From Desulfuromonas sp. (lineage in GTDB: Bacteria > Desulfobacterota > Desulfuromonadia > Desulfuromonadales > BM501): a stretch of 64,000 nucleotides of DNA. The stretch spans positions 28,767 to 92,766 of the forward strand of contig NZ_PKUB01000009.1 of NCBI RefSeq assembly GCF_002868845.1, given 5' to 3'. Each line of letters opens with the position of its first letter. The first letter of the stretch is position 1. The notes under the pieces are model-generated. The model ran no database searches. It was not told where the DNA came from and saw nothing but the letters and a program-made list of their open reading frames with translations. The translations under genes and the position numbers were made by a program. Shown in pieces: positions 11,761-24,346 of the stretch.

Positions 11761-12675
11761 TCACCAGGCGTAGATCAGGTTGGCGTGACCGAAGCAGTAG
11801 CGGTAGCTCTCGCTTGTCGCCTGGGCCGTGGTGCAGCCGAAACGGGTGTCCAGGCCGAACTCCGGAGTGAACCACCCCTTGAGCCGGGCCTCCGCCCAGT
11901 AGGCCTCCTTGTTCTCGTCGTCGATCACCTGGATGCCGGGACCGGCCAGGCCACGAATCACCCAGTTGTCGCCCCCGAAGGCTTTGGCCGCGCCGAAGAG
12001 AAGAAAGTATTCCTCGAGCCGGTCGGGGCTGAAATACCCGATGCCGTTGAAATCACTCTCCAGGACCCGCCCCTTGAGCTGGACGTTGAACCAGTCGTGG
12101 TTGCGCGGCGTGTAGACGATGCGCCCGACCCGGCCGAGCCGGTCGTTGCCGTCGGAAAAGTCCTGGGTGAAGAGCGCCCCGACCACGGTGAACTCGTCGG
12201 TAATGTTGTAGTCGGCAGAGACGCCGTAGGTATCGACCGTGTACTCGAGGCGCGCGGAGGTCACCGAGTCGACGATCCCCCGCTCGGCGAAGACCTCCGC
12301 GTACCACTTGCGGGTCGGGCCGTAAACCAGGTTGGCCGCATAGAGGGCGGGGGACCAGTCGTCACCTTGGTAGAGTTTCCCCTTCAGGTCGAGGTGTATG
12401 TTTTCCGAAAGGTCCGAACGGTGGTTCAGTTCCAGGACCTTGAACCGTTCCGATCCGGAGACGTCGTTGAGAGTCAACACGCCGCCGCGAAAGCCCCATT
12501 CAGGCTTATAGGCACTGTCGTCGAAGCGATGCGAGTACCCCAGGTAGACGCCGTACTGATCGGCGTCGTCGCTGTCGCTGGAGAACTCGACCCCGCCGGT
12601 GACGCGGTTGCCGGCGTGAGCCCCCTGGGCGAAGAGGACCAGGGTGATCAGCAGAACCATCGACAGGCGGATCAT
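11761..12675 (-). CDS. Outer-membrane beta-barrel protein (YaiO-like)
   Basis: This is a 304-residue exported protein. Residues 1-22 form a signal peptide (MIRLSMVLLITLVLFAQGAHA, likely cut after AHA). The rest is a series of amphipathic strands with alternating aromatic and polar residues (YGVYLGYSHRF, WYAEVFAERG, YGVSADYNI, WFNVQLKGRV). It ends in an aromatic residue (NLIYAW), as barrels recognised by the Bam machinery do. The start overlaps the end of the PgaC-like gene by 4 bases (ATGA), so the two are coupled. The pairing suggests a polysaccharide export or biofilm role like YaiO/PgaA partners. The family name is inference from strand pattern and context. Confidence 0.7.
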   Translation of the reverse strand: MIRLSMVLLITLVLFAQGAHAGNRVTGGVEFSSDSDDADQYGVYLGYSHRFDDSAYKPEWGFRGGVLTLNDVSGSERFKVLELNHRSDLSENIHLDLKGKLYQGDDWSPALYAANLVYGPTRKWYAEVFAERGIVDSVTSARLEYTVDTYGVSADYNITDEFTVVGALFTQDFSDGNDRLGRVGRIVYTPRNHDWFNVQLKGRVLESDFNGIGYFSPDRLEEYFLLFGAAKAFGGDNWVIRGLAGPGIQVIDDENKEAYWAEARLKGWFTPEFGLDTRFGCTTAQATSESYRYCFGHANLIYAW

Positions 12676-13991
12676 TTCGTCCCCCATGATTTCTTGAAGT
12701 GAAAGAATTCGGAGAAGTACCCGAGAATGCTGGCTGGAGACATGATCACCTGGTAGGTCAGCATGTAAAGGATAAGCCCGAGAAAGTTCTTGCGGACCTT
12801 CAGGCCGTAGCGGCGGAAGATGCGCCGCTGGTTGAAAAACATCAAAACGTTGATCAGAAGCATCAGAGGCAGCAACAGCAGGGTCATGACCCCGACAATG
12901 GCGTAATACTGGAAGAAGACCGCGGCGAACACGCCGGGAAGAAAGACGCACAGGAAGACGAGGTCAAGGTAGGGGAAGAGTGCGTTGAGGTAGATGAAGG
13001 GGGTGATCATCCTCGGTCGGGTGAAGATCCGCGGATGAAAGCGGAACGCCTCCATCAGCCCCCGCGCCCAGCGCTTGCGCTGGCGAAAGAACTGACCATA
13101 GGTCTCGGGAACATTGGTGAAGACGAAGGCGTTTTCGGCGTACCCCACCCGGTAGCCGAGCTCGTGAAAGGCCCAGGTCAGGACGATGTCCTCCCCGACG
13201 GTATCGGCCCACCCCCCCGCTTTCTCCAGGGCCTCCCTGCGGTACACCGAGAAGGCCCCCTGGGAGACGAGGGTCCCCTGGTAAAGAGACTGGATGCGTT
13301 TGACCACGGAGATCCCCAGGAAGTAGTCCCATTCCTGGAGCTTGGTGATCATGTTGTTCCGCGAGTTGCGGGCCAGAACCGTGCCGGCCACAGCCGCGGT
13401 ATGGGCGGGACCGTCGATGATATTGGTGACGATGCGGGCCAGGGCATCCTTGAACAGGTGGGTGTCGGCGTCGACCGAAGCAATAAGATCGTGACTGGCC
13501 TGGGCGAGGGCGACGTTCAGGGCGTTGGCCTTGCCCCCGTTGGGAAAGACCGGAATCAGCCGGAAGCTGAAATTCTTCCCGGCCCCGAGGGTCCCGATGG
13601 TCTCGGCCACGACCTCGCGGGTCCGGTCGGTGGAACCGTCATCGACGACCAGCACCTCCACGTCCCCGGGATAGTCCTGGACGGCGACCGAACGGAGAGT
13701 GTCGCCAATACACCCCTCCTCGTTGTAGGCCGCGATGAGCAGAGTCACCGGCGGCAGTTTCTCGTGGATGAAGTAGCGGGGCCGGTGGTCGATCAGGAGT
13801 CCGGCGACAAGGAAGGCGTTGGCCCATCCCGGAATCAGGGCGATGCCGGCGACGATAAACCAGGCCACGGGCAGGGAAAAGAGTTCGGCCAGGTCGTTGA
13901 TCCAGGGAAGGGCGACATAAAGGCTGAAGGCGACCCAGGAGATGGCGAAAGCCATTGCCAGGGCAAGTTTACCGCGGACGGGGACATACAT
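12672..13991 (-). CDS. PgaC/BcsA-like processive family 2 glycosyltransferase
   Basis: This is a 439-residue inner-membrane polysaccharide synthase. Two N-terminal TM helices (about 8-60) precede the catalytic domain. The domain has TLLIAAYNEEGCIGDTLRS at about 83-101, VLVVDDGSTD at about 112-121, the DxD motif SVDADTHLF at about 173-181, an acceptor TED-like GEDIVLTWAFHELG, and the product-channel motif QRKRWARGLMEAF (Q/RxxRW). These are all four elements of processive synthases such as PgaC and cellulose synthase. Three or four TM helices follow. It likely makes an exopolysaccharide crossing the membrane, with the coupled outer-membrane barrel downstream. The deacetylase normally found in pga operons is missing here, so the polymer is unknown. 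Confidence 0.87.
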   Translation of the reverse strand: MYVPVRGKLALAMAFAISWVAFSLYVALPWINDLAELFSLPVAWFIVAGIALIPGWANAFLVAGLLIDHRPRYFIHEKLPPVTLLIAAYNEEGCIGDTLRSVAVQDYPGDVEVLVVDDGSTDRTREVVAETIGTLGAGKNFSFRLIPVFPNGGKANALNVALAQASHDLIASVDADTHLFKDALARIVTNIIDGPAHTAAVAGTVLARNSRNNMITKLQEWDYFLGISVVKRIQSLYQGTLVSQGAFSVYRREALEKAGGWADTVGEDIVLTWAFHELGYRVGYAENAFVFTNVPETYGQFFRQRKRWARGLMEAFRFHPRIFTRPRMITPFIYLNALFPYLDLVFLCVFLPGVFAAVFFQYYAIVGVMTLLLLPLMLLINVLMFFNQRRIFRRYGLKVRKNFLGLILYMLTYQVIMSPASILGYFSEFFHFKKSWGTK

Positions 13992-14006
13992 ACGCTTTAC
14001 TGGGCT

Positions 14007-14026
14007 CCGTTTTTGGGGAAAAACGG
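14007..14026 (-). promoter_or_regulatory. Perfect hairpin in the leader of the PgaC-like gene
   Basis: CCGTTTTT and AAAAACGG pair perfectly around a CCCC loop, 15 bases before the ATG. The only purine-rich ribosome-site candidate overlaps its foot (CGGAG), so folding could limit translation. This is inference. Confidence 0.4.
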
Positions 14027-14075
14027 CGCACTTTCAGCCCCTTTCCCACGTACCTAATGAAACACACTTCTGCTA

Positions 14076-14105
14076 GAAATAACCCAACCCCCTCTCCCGT
14101 GTCAA
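14076..14105 (-). promoter_or_regulatory. Candidate promoter for the PgaC-like operon
   Basis: TTGACA (perfect -35) is followed by 17-18 bases and TATTTC/TTATTT, a weak -10. It lies about 85 bases before the synthase ATG. Confidence 0.4.
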
Positions 14106-14285
14106 TCCTCATGGCCATTAACCCCAGCTCAGCGTCGGCCCTTCGGCGATGCGAAAAAACCATCGGCTGAAGGACCTCGAGAAAGGGCGTTGTGACCACC
14201 CGTTTGGTACGCTCCCTGCATTTTCATTCGGTCGTCCCCATAACCGGCCTGCGATGACATTTTTCCGACAGGCGTGGAGAACCGG

Positions 14286-15041
14286 ATGGCGATCAACCCA
14301 GCAAGAGGGCTCCCCGGAAAGGGAGCGTTCCCGGCGGAAAGGGGCGCGCCGCACCGCGGCCACGGCAAAGATTCCGCCTTCGAAAATGCCCTGGAGTCCC
14401 TGCTTCGCAAAAGCGAAAAAGGCTTTACCCCCTCCGTGGACGGCCCGGCACTGGCCCGGATGGTCAGCCTCCAGATGTCCCGGGGCCTGCTGGGCCTGTC
14501 GGACGGAGACAGCGGCGGCGGAGCTTTTTCCTCCTCCGCCTGGCTGGAGAACCTGCGGAGCGCCGTGGCCCGCGGGGATCAAAATATCGAACCGTCCCCG
14601 CCACTGCCGGCCGCACCAGAAAAAAACCGGGCGCTGAGCCTTTACAAGGAAGACTCGGCGAACCTCGACGCCATTGTGGAGAAGGCCGCGAGCCGCTTCG
14701 GCCTGGAGCCGAGGTTGGTCAGGTCGGTGATCCGGGCCGAGAGCGACTTCGACACACAGGCGGTCTCACCCGCCGGGGCCAGGGGCCTGATGCAGCTCAT
14801 GCCGGCCACCGCGCAAGAGCTCGGGGTGCGCGACTCCTTCGACCCGGAGCAGAACGTCATGGGGGGAACCCGCTACCTGAGGCAGCTTCTCGACCGCTAT
14901 GACGGGGACCTCGACTCGGCCCTCGCGGCCTACAACTGGGGGCCTGGAAACCTGGACCGCAGCGACGGCACGCTCCCGGGGGAAACCCGCCGCTACCTCG
15001 CCAGGGTCAAGGGGTTCCTCGCCGGGCCGCCACGCGCCTGA
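14286..15041 (+). CDS. Lytic transglycosylase with SLT domain
   Basis: This 251-residue protein cleaves peptidoglycan between MurNAc and GlcNAc. The C-terminal domain from about residue 125 has the goose-lysozyme-type pattern: LVRSVIRAESDFDTQAVSPAGARGLMQLMPATAQELGV, with catalytic Glu in RAESDF, then RYLRQLLDRYDGDLDSALAAYNWGPGNL. The first 110 residues are Gly/Pro/Ser-rich and lack a clear signal peptide, so export may be by another route, or the protein may act in flagellar or pilus assembly as some small SLT proteins do. I chose the ATG at 14286 because GGAG lies 6 bases upstream; a GTG at 14274 has no such site. It stands alone with a bidirectional terminator downstream. Confidence 0.88.
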   Translation: MAINPARGLPGKGAFPAERGAPHRGHGKDSAFENALESLLRKSEKGFTPSVDGPALARMVSLQMSRGLLGLSDGDSGGGAFSSSAWLENLRSAVARGDQNIEPSPPLPAAPEKNRALSLYKEDSANLDAIVEKAASRFGLEPRLVRSVIRAESDFDTQAVSPAGARGLMQLMPATAQELGVRDSFDPEQNVMGGTRYLRQLLDRYDGDLDSALAAYNWGPGNLDRSDGTLPGETRRYLARVKGFLAGPPRA

Positions 15042-15074
15042 GGCCATCGAAAGAAGCGCCCTCCTGAAGCGCGA

Positions 15075-15109
15075 AAGCCGCCGGACCGATCATTCCGGTC
15101 CGGCGGCTT
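15075..15109. terminator. Bidirectional terminator between SLT and rlpA genes
   Basis: AAGCCGCCGGACCG and CCGGTCCGGCGGCTT form a long near-perfect stem with a short loop (ATCATT). It is flanked by A on one side and T on the other, and lies between two convergent genes. Confidence 0.85.
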
Positions 15110-15168
15110 CCCCTTCCCTCTTCAAGTAAATTCGGCGGCGGCCCTTGCGGCCCGGCCCGCTCCCCTCC

Positions 15169-15930
15169 CTAGTCGATCGCCACCACGAAACCGTTCCCAT
15201 GCCCCGCCGCGGCAAGGCTCGCCCGGGCCTGATCGGCGGCCAGCAGGGACTCGTACCGGCCGACCCGAACCCGGTGAAAGAGGGTGCCGCCGACCCGCTC
15301 CTGCTCCACCGTGGCCACGCCGTAGCGTCCCTCCAGGTCCGCCCTCAGCCGTTCGGCGTTGGCCGCAACGCCGAAGGCCCCCACCTGGATGGCGAAGGGG
15401 CCGGAGTCGTAGCTGTCCAGGCGCCGGTACTCCACCTTCCCCGCCTCGCCGATCTGCCGGAAACCGAGAGCCTCGATCCTCACGGGCGCGGTACCGGGAC
15501 CGACCACCCCGAGCTTCGTCGCCGCGGCGAGAGACAGGTCGATGATGCGCCCCTTGACGAAGGGACCCCGGTCGTTGACCCGCACTTCCGTCTCTTTCCC
15601 GCTGCCAAGGTGGCGAACCTTGACCGTCACCCCGAGGGGCAGGGTCTTGTGGGCGGCGGTCATGGCATACATGTCGTAGATCTCGCCGTTGCTCGTCTTG
15701 CGCCCGTGGAACTTCTCCCCATACCAGCTGGCGCCCCCCTCCTGCACGAACCCCTCGGAGCGCAGCATCGGCTCGTAACGCTCGCCGTTGACCGTGTACG
15801 GTTTCTGGTGCCCCTTCAGGTGGCTGTTCTCGGGGGTGTCGATGACCCGCGTGCGGTAGCCACCGCAGGCACCGAGCAGAAGGGCAAGGAACAGAAGAAG
15901 AAAAGAATAGTAAATGCGTTTAAGGGACAT
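15169..15930 (-). CDS. rlpA: RlpA family septal ring lytic transglycosylase lipoprotein
   Basis: This is a 253-residue lipoprotein. A hydrophobic signal ends in LLLGAC, a lipobox whose Cys is acylated. The double-psi beta-barrel domain follows with GGASWYGEKFHGRKTSNGEIYDMYAMTAAHKTLP (active-site half) and VRVNDRGPFVKGRIIDLS (catalytic Asp region). The last 75 residues are a SPOR domain (FAIQVGAFGVAANAERLRADLEGRYG...VRVGRYESLLAADQARASL), which binds denuded glycan at the septum. The enzyme trims peptidoglycan lacking stem peptides. I use the ATG at 15930 because AAGGA lies just upstream. A TTG further upstream is less likely. It ends in TAG. Confidence 0.92.
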   Translation of the reverse strand: MSLKRIYYSFLLLFLALLLGACGGYRTRVIDTPENSHLKGHQKPYTVNGERYEPMLRSEGFVQEGGASWYGEKFHGRKTSNGEIYDMYAMTAAHKTLPLGVTVKVRHLGSGKETEVRVNDRGPFVKGRIIDLSLAAATKLGVVGPGTAPVRIEALGFRQIGEAGKVEYRRLDSYDSGPFAIQVGAFGVAANAERLRADLEGRYGVATVEQERVGGTLFHRVRVGRYESLLAADQARASLAAAGHGNGFVVAID

Positions 15931-16155
15931 CGGGTCCTTCAACTTCGGGGTAAAGCGGAAACAGGTCTCACGCCAGTTCGATGCGCTCTCTCAAGGCGCA
16001 AAGACATCCTGAAATCTGCACTGAAGACATTTAAAGCGATGGTTTAGCCACGACCACCTATCTGCCTGCTTTTCAGAGCTTTTCGTGGCTGTCCTGGATG
16101 GAATTGCAAACGAGAAGGGGGCACCGGAGCGGTTCACCGCAATCCCTCCCTCGGA

Positions 16156-17064
16156 TCAGGCATCGACCCGCTCGGCAAGAAAAGCCTCCGCCTCGGCAAG
16201 GGTCGGAATCGCAGTGCGCCCGCCGAGCTTGCGGGCCTTGAGGGCGGCGCAGGCGGCGGCGAAACGGACGACCCGCTTCAAGGGCCACCCCTGGAGCAGG
16301 CCGAAGATGTAGCCGCCGTGAAAGACGTCCCCACACCCGGTGGTGTCGACTGCGTCGACCAAGAAAGCGGGCTGATGGAATCGTTCCCCCTCCCGGCTTC
16401 CGGTATGGCTGCCCAAGGCGCCGAGGGTGACCGTCGCCGCCAGCCCCCCGCGATAGAGGAGCAAATCGACGGCCCGAAGAGGGTCATCGGGGCAGAGAGA
16501 GCGGGCGAAGCGCTCGCTGACAACGGGATGGTCAATAAGGGGAAGCAGTTCCTCGGTCCCCTCCCGGAAAGTGCCTCCGTCGAGGACCGTGATCAAACCC
16601 CGAGAGCGGGCGATGCGGGCAGCGGCCAGGGACGCCCCCCGCTGCAGTCCGTCGAGGTGCAGGACCTGCGCGGCTCCGAGGATCCCGGGGTCCACCTCAT
16701 CGGGCTCCAGGGGCCTGGCGCTGCCCCGGTGCCAGAAGATGTTGCGGTGGGCGCTTCCCCCTTCAACCGCGATGAAAGCGACCTGACTGGTCCGTCCTGA
16801 GTCGGAAAGGAGGCCGCTGCAATCGACCCCCTCCCCCTCCAGTCCGGAGCGGATTTTCTCCCCGAAGTCGTCGTCGCCGACCCGGCCCCAAAAGGCCGTT
16901 TCGACGCCAAGTCGGCAAAGAGCCACCAGGGCCGTGGCCACCGGCCCGCCGCCCTGGATCAGGACCTCGTGCAGCTCCGCCTTCTCATCGACCCCGGGAT
17001 AGCGAGACAGGGTGCCGAGCAGGTCGAGGGCGCACTGGCCGAGGCCTACGACCTGGTGGCTCAC
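16156..17064 (-). CDS. PfkB/ribokinase family sugar kinase
   Basis: This 302-residue cytoplasmic kinase probably phosphorylates a sugar or nucleoside. PfkB signatures are visible. Near the N-terminus is VQGGGPVATALVALCRLG (substrate-side GG motif) and WGRVGDDDFG. Near the C-terminus is VDTTGCGDVFHGGYIFGLL, whose DTTGCGD is the anion hole and catalytic Asp motif (usually DTxGAGD; Cys replaces Ala). TVTLGALGS supplies ATP-site contacts. The GTG start at 17064 lies two bases after the accA stop, so the gene is in the accA unit. The substrate cannot be inferred from this context. Confidence 0.88.
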   Translation of the reverse strand: MSHQVVGLGQCALDLLGTLSRYPGVDEKAELHEVLIQGGGPVATALVALCRLGVETAFWGRVGDDDFGEKIRSGLEGEGVDCSGLLSDSGRTSQVAFIAVEGGSAHRNIFWHRGSARPLEPDEVDPGILGAAQVLHLDGLQRGASLAAARIARSRGLITVLDGGTFREGTEELLPLIDHPVVSERFARSLCPDDPLRAVDLLLYRGGLAATVTLGALGSHTGSREGERFHQPAFLVDAVDTTGCGDVFHGGYIFGLLQGWPLKRVVRFAAACAALKARKLGGRTAIPTLAEAEAFLAERVDA

Positions 17065-17065
17065 C

Positions 17066-18019
17066 CTACTCTGCGACCCGGGTCATGGCCCGGAACTTCT
17101 CGTAGCGCTGCTCCACGATCTCCTCGGCGGAGAGCTGCTGCAAGTCTTCGAGATGCTTCTTGAGGTATTCCTTGACCTTGGCCGCGGCGGCGACCGGATC
17201 GTTGTGCGCCCCGCCGAGGGGCTCGGGGATGACGTCGTCGATGACGCAGCCGAGCTCGCGGATGTCGTGGGCGGTCAGCTTGAGAGCCTCGGAGGCCTGG
17301 GGGCCTTTGGTGCCGTCGCTCCAGAGGATCGCCGCGCACCCATCGGGGGAGATGACTGCGTAGACCGAGTACTCCATCATCAGGACCTTGTTGCCGACGG
17401 CGATGGCCAGGGCCCCTCCGGAGCCGCCCTCCCCGGTGACGGTGACGATGACCGGTACGGTCAGGGCCGCCATCTCGCGCAGGTTGCGGGCGATCGCCTC
17501 GGCCTGGCCGCGCTCCTCGGCGCCGATGCCGGGGAAAGCCCCCGGGGTGTCGACGAAGGTGAAGATCGGCACCCCTAACTGCTCGGCCATCTGCATTACC
17601 CGCAGGGCCTTGCGGTACCCCTCCGGGTTGGGCATGCCGAAGTTGCGGTAGACCTTTTCCTTCGTGTCCCGCCCCTTCTGGTGGCCGATGACGCAGCACG
17701 GCTCCCCGTCGAGGCGGGCGAAGCCGCAGACCAGGGCCGGGTCGTCCCGGAAGTTGCGGTCGCCGTGGACCTCGAACCAGTCGGTGAAGATGTGCTCCAC
17801 GAAGTCGAGGGTGAAAGGCCGGTCCACGTGCCGCGCCAGCTGGGTCCGCTGCCAGCGCGAAAGGTTGGAGAAGATCTCCGCCCGCAGCTTGTCGGCTTTC
17901 TTCTCAAGCTTCCGGATGTCCCCTGTAAAATCGACCTTGGCGGTGGAGAACTCCTTGAGTTCCCTGATCTTCCGTTCCAGTTCGACCAGGGGCTTTTCAA
18001 AATCTAGGGAAAAACGCAT
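17066..18019 (-). CDS. accA: Acetyl-CoA carboxylase carboxyltransferase subunit alpha
   Basis: This 317-residue subunit transfers carboxyl from biotin to acetyl-CoA to make malonyl-CoA for fatty acid synthesis. The N-terminal helix ([20 protein letters not shown]) and the segment [21 protein letters not shown] are family-specific. [31 protein letters not shown] and [26 protein letters not shown] form the crotonase core and acyl-CoA oxyanion hole. [14 protein letters not shown] follows. Length is normal. The beta subunit gene accD is not in the window. It sits between dnaE upstream and a PfkB kinase downstream on the same strand. It ends in TAG at the usual position. Confidence 0.97.
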   Translation of the reverse strand: MRFSLDFEKPLVELERKIRELKEFSTAKVDFTGDIRKLEKKADKLRAEIFSNLSRWQRTQLARHVDRPFTLDFVEHIFTDWFEVHGDRNFRDDPALVCGFARLDGEPCCVIGHQKGRDTKEKVYRNFGMPNPEGYRKALRVMQMAEQLGVPIFTFVDTPGAFPGIGAEERGQAEAIARNLREMAALTVPVIVTVTGEGGSGGALAIAVGNKVLMMEYSVYAVISPDGCAAILWSDGTKGPQASEALKLTAHDIRELGCVIDDVIPEPLGGAHNDPVAAAAKVKEYLKKHLEDLQQLSAEEIVEQRYEKFRAMTRVAE

Positions 18020-18101
18020 CTTTAATCTCCTGTCATTTCAGCTTTCACCCGGCAGGCGGGCCCGGGTGAACCTTGAGCGTGCCACCGGTGCGGCCCGCCC
18101 G

Positions 18102-21575
<3,474 letters not shown>

Positions 21576-21799
21576 GGAAACCTGGATGTCGAGGTGTCAA
21601 GCGGCAGGTCGCAGGGGAGGAAAAGCCTGCCGGGCGGGCTTTTCACTTCCTCCTTGTCACCTTTCGCCCCCCGCCCTGCGGCGGGTAAAAAAAAACCGAT
21701 ATCGGCGAACGCTGCCGCGTTGCGATGACCGGTTGGCTGGATTCGAGGCGCCTGCATGTTACCCCAGAGCGGCGGGGGCGTCAAGCGATACCCGAGGGG

Positions 21800-22381
21800 T
21801 CAGAGAACCTCCACCCCGAAGCGGCCGAGGAGGTCGATCACCTTGGTCAGGGGCAGGCCGATCAGGGCGGTGTAGTCGTCTCCCGCCATGCGCTTCATGA
21901 GGGCGATGCCCAGCCCCTCGATCTTGAAGGAGCCGGCGCAGTCCAAGGGGTTTTCCCGCTCGAGATAGGTCCGGATCTGGTCGTCGCTCAGGGAGCGGAG
22001 GGTCACGGTGTAGGTGGCGACGTCGGTGACCGAATCCCCCGAGGCGCTGTCGAAGAGACTGACCCCCGTGTAGAAAACGTGGCTGCGCCCGGCCATCTCG
22101 CGAAGCTGCCGAAAGGCCCCCTCCGCCGTCCCGGGCTTGCCCAGGACATGGCCGCGGGCGTCTACGAACACCTGGTCGGCGCCGAGGATCAGGGCATCGG
22201 GATATCTCTCCCGAAGGCTTTTGGCCTTGTGGTGGGCGAGGTGCTTGACCTGAAGTTCGGGGGCCACCTCCTGGTCGATTTCCTCCTTGAACAGGGGGGC
22301 GTCGACGTGGAACTGGAGGCCTAGCTGGCGCAGCAGTTGCAGCCGGTAGGGGCTTGTCGAGGCGAGCACGAGGGTACGCAT
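21800..22381 (-). CDS. maf: Maf family nucleoside triphosphate pyrophosphatase
   Basis: This 193-residue enzyme hydrolyses dTTP/UTP or modified nucleotides to monophosphates. The opening VLASTSPYRLQLLRQLG is the Maf phosphate-binding start. ILGADQVFVDARGHVLGKPGTAEGAFRQLREMAGRSHVFYTG carries the catalytic Asp and Lys region (GADQVF). YLERENPLDCAGSFKIEGLGIALM matches the later substrate-specificity region. Length is typical. It lies downstream of a small unknown gene and upstream of dnaE, all on the minus strand. Confidence 0.94.
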   Translation of the reverse strand: MRTLVLASTSPYRLQLLRQLGLQFHVDAPLFKEEIDQEVAPELQVKHLAHHKAKSLRERYPDALILGADQVFVDARGHVLGKPGTAEGAFRQLREMAGRSHVFYTGVSLFDSASGDSVTDVATYTVTLRSLSDDQIRTYLERENPLDCAGSFKIEGLGIALMKRMAGDDYTALIGLPLTKVIDLLGRFGVEVL

Positions 22382-22460
22382 GGGGACGGTCCTTGGCAGG
22401 GGGTTTCCCCTTTTGTACCCCAGCGAATCCGAAATTGCAACGGCTTACCCGCCCTGTCCT

Positions 22461-22853
22461 TCAGGCCACCGCGCTCCATGTCGGAGCGTCCTCGGCGACC
22501 CGGGATGCAGAGCCTCCTCCGCCGGGATGGGGGGACATCCAGGCGGGCGATGGCGCCTGCCGTCCCGCCGACCCCGTCAGGGCGCGGGCGGCCTCTTCGA
22601 GGGCTTCCTCGACCTCCTCGCGGTCGACCCGCGCGAAGAAGTCCCGCAAGCGCTCCTCGGCCAGCCAGGCATCGACGAAGGTCACCTCAACCCCCACCCC
22701 CACCTCGAGAAGGACCTGCCCCTCGAAGAGGCCGTCCCCCAGCACGGCCGAGACAGCGACGACCTTCTCCCCCCGCTGCCGCCGATGCTCCACGTTGAAT
22801 ACGTCAAGATAAAGCAGACTGCCGTCGTTTCCCGCCATGTTCAGCCAGACCAT
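22461..22853 (-). CDS. Small conserved-looking protein of unknown function
   Basis: This is a 130-residue protein I do not recognise. The first 70 residues alternate strands of Val/Leu/Gly (LLYLDVFNVEH, KVVAVSAVLGDGLFEGQVLLEVGVGVEVTFVDAWL), suggesting a small beta fold. A Glu-rich helix (ERLRDFFARVDREEVEEALEEAARALTG) follows, then a low-complexity Pro/Gly tail. The start is well supported: AGGAGG lies 6 bases before the ATG at 22853. It precedes maf by 79 bases on the same strand. Confidence 0.6.
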   Translation of the reverse strand: MVWLNMAGNDGSLLYLDVFNVEHRRQRGEKVVAVSAVLGDGLFEGQVLLEVGVGVEVTFVDAWLAEERLRDFFARVDREEVEEALEEAARALTGSAGRQAPSPAWMSPHPGGGGSASRVAEDAPTWSAVA

Positions 22854-23003
22854 CTTCTGCCTCCTGTACGAAAGGATTGTCCTGCGTGAAACAAGAGATA
22901 CCAGAGACTGGTGACAGAATATGTCGCAGGGGCCGGGGGCCAGAAGCCAGGGGCAAAAAAGATCTTACGCCGTTGCGTTTCTGTCCAGGGCCTTTTCCAG
23001 GCC

Positions 23004-23978
23004 TTAGGCAAAGGTGCGCTTCAGTTCCGGCGGGGAGAGAACTTCGACGTGGGGGATGTAGGAATAGAGCCAGGAGAGGATTTCCTTTTCGCCGCCGGCA
23101 TCGAAGGAAAGGACGACGGAGCACCCCTTCTCAACGGCGAGGAGCTGGTCGGGGTGCCAGGTCCGTTCACGGATGAGGTGGGCCACCTCGGGGGCGAAGC
23201 GGACCCGAACCGCCATCGGCGCGTCGTCGATGAGCCCGAAGGCGCTGCCGGTCAGGTCTTCGACCCGGAAATCTTCGGGAACCTCGAAGCGCTCGGCGCC
23301 GGGCTCGACGCGCTGAAGACGATCGACGAGAAAAAGGCGCAGTGCGCCGCGGTTGTGGGCGAATCCCCCGAGGTAGAGGGAGTCCTTGAAAAACAGGAGT
23401 GTGTAGGGATCGAAAAGGTACTCCTCGGCCTCCCGCCGCGGCGGGGCGTAAAGGATCTTGCAACGGTACTGCCGAAGCAGGGCATCTCGAAGCGATTCAA
23501 GGATCTCCCGCTTGCCGCTGTAGTCGCGCAGTCCCTGGAAGCGCGGCACGGCCGCCTCGGCGAGGCGCTCGAGGTGGGCCACGCTGCGGGCCGGCAGGGC
23601 CGAGCGGATGCGAGCGAAGATGGCGTCGAGGTCGTCCTGAAAGGGGGTTCCGCGGAGAAAAGCGAGCTGGCCCCGGCAGAAGTAGAGGGTCATCAGCTCC
23701 TGCAGGGAGAAGGTGATGGGAAGAGTGTCCTTGAACTCGGAGATAAAGCCGTGCAGCACGGTCCCGTCGGGCTGCTCCTCGCGGGTCAGGGGGTAGCCGG
23801 CCTCCTCCAGGGCCTGCAGGTCGCGGTAGACCGTACGGCGGGTCACCCCGCACTCCTCGGCCAGCTCCGCAACCGTCGCGCCGTAGCGGGCCTTGAGGAT
23901 GCGGATCACATCGTGCAGCCGCGCCGCCTGGCTGTATTTCTTGGCCGGCTTGCCCGGCTTGCGGACCGGGCCGCTCAT
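23004..23978 (-). CDS. WYL-domain transcriptional regulator with HTH
   Basis: This is a 324-residue DNA-binding regulator. The N-terminal helix-turn-helix is at about residues 20-75 (LHDVIRILKARYGATVAELAEECGVTRRTVYRDLQALEEAGYPL), typical of the HTH_11/DeoR-like start of WYL proteins. A long helical middle precedes the WYL ligand-sensing domain at about 165-245 (REILESLRDALLRQYRCKILY...DPYTLLFFKDSLYLGGFAHNRGALRLFLVDRL). The C-terminal WCX-like extension ends VEVLSPPEL. WYL domains sense nucleic acids or nucleotides. Its ATG overlaps the stop of the MazG-like gene by 4 bases, so it is coupled to a nucleotide pyrophosphatase. The ligand is unknown. Confidence 0.9.
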   Translation of the reverse strand: MSGPVRKPGKPAKKYSQAARLHDVIRILKARYGATVAELAEECGVTRRTVYRDLQALEEAGYPLTREEQPDGTVLHGFISEFKDTLPITFSLQELMTLYFCRGQLAFLRGTPFQDDLDAIFARIRSALPARSVAHLERLAEAAVPRFQGLRDYSGKREILESLRDALLRQYRCKILYAPPRREAEEYLFDPYTLLFFKDSLYLGGFAHNRGALRLFLVDRLQRVEPGAERFEVPEDFRVEDLTGSAFGLIDDAPMAVRVRFAPEVAHLIRERTWHPDQLLAVEKGCSVVLSFDAGGEKEILSWLYSYIPHVEVLSPPELKRTFA

Positions 23979-24346
23979 TCCCCGTCCCGATAGTAGGTGT
24001 ACTTGTGGGATTTGCCCCGCACCTTCTCTTTCGGGTATTTGCGGATATTCTTCGCCATCTTGGCCAGCACCGTCTCGGAGAGGTCGAGTCCGAGGGTGTT
24101 GGCCATGGAGAGAGCGTAGATGACGATGTCGGCCAGCTCCTCGCCGATCTCCTCAAGGGCCTCGGCGTCAAGGGCCTTCGACTGTTCCACAGTCAGCCAC
24201 TGGAAGTGCTCCATCAGCTCGGCCGCCTCGATGGCGATGGACATGGAGAGGTTCTTGGGGGCGTGGTACTGCTCCCAGTCCCGCTCCCGCACGAAGGCGG
24301 CCATCCTCTCCTTCAGCTCCTGCAGCGTCGTCTGCTGATCGCTCAC
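23975..24346 (-). CDS. MazG-like nucleotide pyrophosphohydrolase
   Basis: This is a 123-residue all-alpha NTP pyrophosphatase of the dCTPase/MazG-like type. The motif EAAELMEHFQWL at about residues 39-50 (ExxE) and EELADIVIYALSMANTLGLDL at about 70-90 (E..D metal ligands) are both present. PKNLSMSIAIEAAEL is the usual lead-in. Such enzymes clear non-canonical or excess nucleoside triphosphates. The stop codon overlaps the start of the WYL regulator. The 259 bases upstream (24347-24605) hold no gene or clear signal that I can support. Confidence 0.9.
   Translation of the reverse strand: MSDQQTTLQELKERMAAFVRERDWEQYHAPKNLSMSIAIEAAELMEHFQWLTVEQSKALDAEALEEIGEELADIVIYALSMANTLGLDLSETVLAKMAKNIRKYPKEKVRGKSHKYTYYRDGE

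Noticed and set aside
22983..23005. Terminator at the end of the WYL regulator gene
   Set aside because: The GGCC/GGCC pairing overlaps the stop codon and there is no T run after it.
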